A DNA stretch of 9,154 nt from Pseudomonadota bacterium. Its GTDB lineage: Bacteria > Pseudomonadota > Gammaproteobacteria > Burkholderiales > Burkholderiaceae_B. Numbering within the stretch: the first letter of the stretch is position 1; each line of letters begins with the position of its first letter. Below are positions 6,409-9,154 of this stretch, piece by piece. The DNA lies in assembly GCA_023389535.1 (NCBI GenBank), contig JAEWEH010000272.1, positions 1 through 9,154 of the forward strand, read 5' to 3'. The notes beneath the pieces were generated by a model. That model searched no databases and was not told the DNA's origin. It saw nothing but the letters and a program-made list of their open reading frames with translations. The position numbers and the translations under genes were made by a program.

Positions 6409-7932
6409 GTTGGATCCTGGCGGGATGATCGCCCAATTCAAATCTATCATCGGGCTCTTTGCCGACGACCACCGCTGCTGCGTCGCGCCATGCCAGCGCG
6501 CTTGGGCTTCCAGGGCCTTCAGGCCAGCGGCAGGCTCGCCTTTGGTAAGCCGGCTATATACGACCAACACCCCGCAGTCCATGGCATGTTCGTCCAGCCA
6601 AGGCGATTCGGCGTAATCGCCATTGATGAAGACCTGGGCATGCATGCCCCTGTGGATGGCGATATTGCCGCCCATCCAGGTATCCGAGGCTATCAGCGTC
6701 AAAGGAACATGGGGCACATGTTGCTGCCAGATATCGTTCATGTGTGCCGAGATGATGGCGCCCGGAAACATCGAACGGCTATCCCGCCCTGCATACCAGG
6801 CCAATGGGCCGCGACCCAGGGCATAGCCCACCGCCATCAGTACGTGAACGGCGATAACGATGACGGCGATGCGGCGCAGGTTCACGCGTTCGTCACCTTG
6901 CATGCGCCATAATGCGTAGAAACCGAAAAGTATGAAGAAGGTCGTACCCCACGAGGCGACCAGCCTGGTGCCCAGCAGGGCGGAAATCAGTACGGTGGAC
7001 AGGAACGGCGTCAGGCCCACCCACAGCAGGAAGGACCGATCCCAGGCGGCAAGGTCGGCGGCATAATATTTTTTTCGCTCCACAGCGGCTTCGGCCGGGT
7101 ACAGCGCACGCGCACGGCGGCGGCTCCATTGCCACCAGGCCAGCCACACCACCAGCATGGGACTCAGGCGTGCGGCCTGGTCCAGCGTGAAATCCACGAT
7201 ATGCTTGAAGGCATCCAGATAACCTCTGGCGTCCAGAGAGCTATCCGCATATAACAAAGGCCGGAATGCGTTGTCCGCCAGCCAGTAAAGATGCGGTGAG
7301 ATGACAACGGCATACGCGGCGAGCGCCCATGCCAGCCCTTTCCAAGTGTCGGCCTTGCCGAAGCTGCCCTGGCGCAGCATGAAGCAGAAAAACGCCGCAA
7401 ACTGGATGAAGGCGCTGTATTTCGTCATGGTGGCGATGGCGCAGACCGCGCCGAGCAACGCCCATGAACTCGTGGCCTGGTAACGCAGGGCGCGGTAGAA
7501 CAGCCAGGTGGCCGCCGCAATGGACCACAACTGCGCAGTATTGTGGTTATAGATGGTGCCGCGCAGGGAAAAGTAGATACTGGTCGATACCACCAGGGTG
7601 GCCATAAGCGCTTTGCGCGGCGTGGTGAATTCACATCCCAGGCGCCAGATGAACCACAGCGCCAGGGCGGACATTATTTGACCCGCGAAGAACGTCAGCC
7701 ACACCGGCCGACCGGATATCTGGGTCAGAAAATGCATGAACCAGGATGGCGCCGGCGGATGCTTGGTATAGCCCAGTTCCAGGCTGGAGGCCCAGACCAG
7801 CTCTTCCAGACCGTCCAGGTCCGGTGCGCGGTGACTGATGCCGCAAAGCAGGGTCCACAGCGCCACCATGCCCAGGAGAAACAGAATGACGCGTGGATTG
7901 AGTTGTTTTAATGTGGTTTCAGGAAGCGGCAT
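6394..7932 (-). CDS. ArnT-like / family-39 type membrane glycosyltransferase
   Basis: This is a polytopic inner-membrane protein of the PMT/ArnT superfamily, whose members move a sugar from a polyprenyl-phosphate carrier to lipid A, protein or polysaccharide on the periplasmic side. Of its 512 residues, about 10 hydrophobic segments lie between 13 and 372 (clear ones near 13-31, 78-97, 155-185, 198-218, 300-322, 325-345, 353-372). The first periplasmic loop has the acidic catalytic-type pattern DLDGLEELVW (38-47) followed by KHPPAPSW (57-64). A soluble C-terminal part of about 130 residues follows. No lipid A modification or undecaprenyl-sugar gene is next to it, so donor and acceptor are unknown; Bordetella LgmB-type lipid A modification is one possibility. 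The ATG at 7932 has no clear Shine-Dalgarno sequence. It is divergent from nirK and convergent with the LysR-type gene. Confidence 0.8.
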   Translation of the reverse strand: MPLPETTLKQLNPRVILFLLGMVALWTLLCGISHRAPDLDGLEELVWASSLELGYTKHPPAPSWFMHFLTQISGRPVWLTFFAGQIMSALALWFIWRLGCEFTTPRKALMATLVVSTSIYFSLRGTIYNHNTAQLWSIAAATWLFYRALRYQATSSWALLGAVCAIATMTKYSAFIQFAAFFCFMLRQGSFGKADTWKGLAWALAAYAVVISPHLYWLADNAFRPLLYADSSLDARGYLDAFKHIVDFTLDQAARLSPMLVVWLAWWQWSRRRARALYPAEAAVERKKYYAADLAAWDRSFLLWVGLTPFLSTVLISALLGTRLVASWGTTFFILFGFYALWRMQGDERVNLRRIAVIVIAVHVLMAVGYALGRGPLAWYAGRDSRSMFPGAIISAHMNDIWQQHVPHVPLTLIASDTWMGGNIAIHRGMHAQVFINGDYAESPWLDEHAMDCGVLVVYSRLTKGEPAAGLKALEAQARWHGATQQRWSSAKSPMIDLNWAIIPPGSNCALR

Positions 7933-7977
7933 GGTAAGGGGTAAGCCGTTGCGGCAAGAAGGTCAAAGCTTCTATTG

Positions 7978-7991
7978 TTGATTTAGGTCAA
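7978..7991 (+). promoter_or_regulatory. FNR/DNR/NNR-type box upstream of nirK
   Basis: TTGAT-TTAG-GTCAA matches the TTGAT-N4-ATCAA consensus in 9 of 10 fixed positions. Its centre is 83.5 bp before the nirK ATG. If the protein acts from the usual -41.5 position, transcription would start near 8026, and weak A/T-rich -10 candidates lie at 8014-8023. Oxygen- or NO-sensing Crp/FNR regulators commonly control nitrite reductase genes. The box is also about 50 bp upstream of the divergent glycosyltransferase. Confidence 0.65.
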
Positions 7992-8005
7992 GCGGTGAAG
8001 ACCGC
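7992..8005. promoter_or_regulatory. Inverted repeat GCGGT-GAAG-ACCGC abutting the FNR box
   Basis: These perfect 5-bp arms (7992-7996 and 8001-8005) around a 4-nt spacer start on the base after the FNR-type box. The position would fall between about -34 and -21 of the predicted nirK promoter, where a bound protein would block polymerase. I do not recognise it as a known nitrite-, NO- or copper-responsive site. Confidence 0.35.
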
Positions 8006-8067
8006 AAACAGGGCAAATTGTATGCGTAGTACTCTTGCCATGTAAAAAATCCAAATTGGGGGTCTTC

Positions 8068-9154
8068 ATGAGAAGTTTATTCATGCTGCTGGCTTTTGCA
8101 GCATCCTTGGGGCTGGTGTCGCCGTCCATGGCGGCGCATGGCGGCCCAGTGTCTTCAGAATCGGTCACGTATACGCCCGACATCACCTTCACGCTGCGTA
8201 CGGACATCGCGGATGGCAAGCTGGTGTTCAAGGGCGATGCAGGCCCCATCTCGGGTAAAGTCAATCCGGACCTCATCGTGCCGGAGAACGCGGTGGTCCA
8301 GATCAACGTCATCAACGGCGATGGCGCCATCCATGACATTGCCGTGCCCGAATTCGGTTCGAAGTCGGACACCATCACCGGCAAGGGCGCATCGACCGCC
8401 ATCGTCTTCCGCGCCAACAAGAACGGCACGTTCGAATACTTGTGTACCCTTCCGGGCCACAAGGCGGCTGGCATGTTCGGCAAGATCATAGTGGGTGAAC
8501 CCGTCGCAGCAGCCGACAGCGGCGCACTGGACATTGCGCAAGATCCGACTGCGGTCGGAACGCCAGTGGGCAAGCGCGGTCCGCAAAAAATCACCCTGGA
8601 CCTGGAAACCACTGAAGTCGTGGGCAGGCTGGCCAGCGGCAGCACCTACAAATACTGGACCTTCAACGACAAGGTGCCTGGTCCCTTCGTGCGCGTGCGC
8701 GTTGGCGATACCGTGACGGTCAATGTCACCAACGCCAAAGATTCTTCGCATATCCACTCGGTGGATTTCCACGCGGTGACCGGTCCCGGCGGCGGGGCGG
8801 CCGTCACGCAGGTCGCACCCGGCCAAACCAAGAGCTTCACCTTCAAGGCGTTGCACCCGGGGCTCTTCGTATACCACTGCGCCACGCCCATGGTCGCCCA
8901 GCACATTACCAATGGCATGTACGGCATGATCCTGGTCGAGCCCGAGGGTGGGCTGCCTGCGGTCGACCGAGAGTTCTATGTGATGCAGGGCGAACTGTAC
9001 ACGGCGCAGAAGCACGGCGCCCAAGGCCTGCAGGAATTCTCGCTCGAGAAACTGCTGGACGAGCGTCCCGAACACCTGATGTTCAATGGCACCATGGACG
9101 CCCTGACCGACAAGTACAAGCTGCAAGCCAAGGTGGGTGAAAACGTCCGTATCT
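8068..9154 (+). CDS. nirK: Copper-containing nitrite reductase with N-terminal cupredoxin domain (3' partial)
   Basis: This periplasmic enzyme reduces nitrite to nitric oxide in denitrification. The frame runs off the right edge after 362 codons. Residues 1-22 are a Sec signal peptide, with probable cleavage after PSMA. Residues about 32-143 form an extra cupredoxin domain with a full type 1 copper set: His89, then Cys126, His131 and Met136 in CTLPGHKAAGM. After a linker rich in Ala, Gly and Pro, the NirK core begins near 170. It shows HIHSVDFH, giving type 1 ligand His230, catalytic Asp233 and type 2 ligand His235. YHCATPMVAQHITNGM then gives type 2 His270 and type 1 Cys271, His279 and Met284. 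The third type 2 His and the catalytic His are expected about 30-80 residues beyond the edge. The Cys-to-His spacing is one shorter than in Achromobacter-type enzymes and agrees with AniA-like class II enzymes. GGGGG lies 5 nt before the ATG. Confidence 0.94.
   Translation, partial: MRSLFMLLAFAASLGLVSPSMAAHGGPVSSESVTYTPDITFTLRTDIADGKLVFKGDAGPISGKVNPDLIVPENAVVQINVINGDGAIHDIAVPEFGSKSDTITGKGASTAIVFRANKNGTFEYLCTLPGHKAAGMFGKIIVGEPVAAADSGALDIAQDPTAVGTPVGKRGPQKITLDLETTEVVGRLASGSTYKYWTFNDKVPGPFVRVRVGDTVTVNVTNAKDSSHIHSVDFHAVTGPGGGAAVTQVAPGQTKSFTFKALHPGLFVYHCATPMVAQHITNGMYGMILVEPEGGLPAVDREFYVMQGELYTAQKHGAQGLQEFSLEKLLDERPEHLMFNGTMDALTDKYKLQAKVGENVRI

Noticed and set aside
8155..9126. Long - strand open frame (323 codons) opposite nirK
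   Set aside because: The + strand has a full signal peptide and copper ligands; the antisense frame has no start context or recognisable motif.

Overview
The window reads as an ordinary chromosomal stretch of a moderately GC-rich Gram-negative bacterium. The protein sequences look betaproteobacterial, plausibly Burkholderiales/Alcaligenaceae (Bordetella, Achromobacter, Castellaniella or Pusillimonas type). That placement is a judgement from protein character and gene content, not from a search. I see no rRNA, tRNA, CRISPR array, insertion sequence or phage gene. Coding density is high, and the gaps hold mainly promoters and hairpins.

Layout, left to right. (1) On +, up to 2246, lies the end of a branched-chain amino acid type (HAAT/Liv) ABC importer. 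It consists of a LivM permease fused in one reading frame to a LivG ATPase, cut by the left edge, followed by LivF with a 14-nt overlap. (2) After a 181-nt gap comes ribA on + (GTP cyclohydrolase II, first step of riboflavin/FMN synthesis), with no FMN riboswitch in its leader. (3) Convergent to ribA on - is dbpA, a DEAD-box RNA helicase for 23S rRNA/50S assembly. Upstream of dbpA on the same strand is azoR (FMN-dependent NADH azoreductase), separated from it by a strong GC hairpin. (4) Divergent from azoR on + is a LysR-type regulator. The two share a 133-nt promoter region with back-to-back promoters whose -35 hexamers overlap, plus inverted repeats, which is the classic layout of a LysR regulator and its target. 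(5) Convergent to the regulator on - is an ArnT-like, family-39 type membrane glycosyltransferase. (6) Divergent from the glycosyltransferase on +, and cut by the right edge, is a periplasmic copper nitrite reductase (NirK) with an additional N-terminal cupredoxin domain. A near-perfect FNR/DNR-type box lies about 80 bp upstream of its start.

The parts worth most attention are the cupredoxin-NirK fusion with its FNR/DNR-type box, the compact azoR/LysR control region, and the LivM-LivG fusion. A loose functional thread links ribA (flavin supply) and azoR (a flavoenzyme), but nothing in the sequence shows co-regulation. The organism is inferred to be able to reduce nitrite to NO under low oxygen. 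I found no convincing evidence for a wholly new biological system here.
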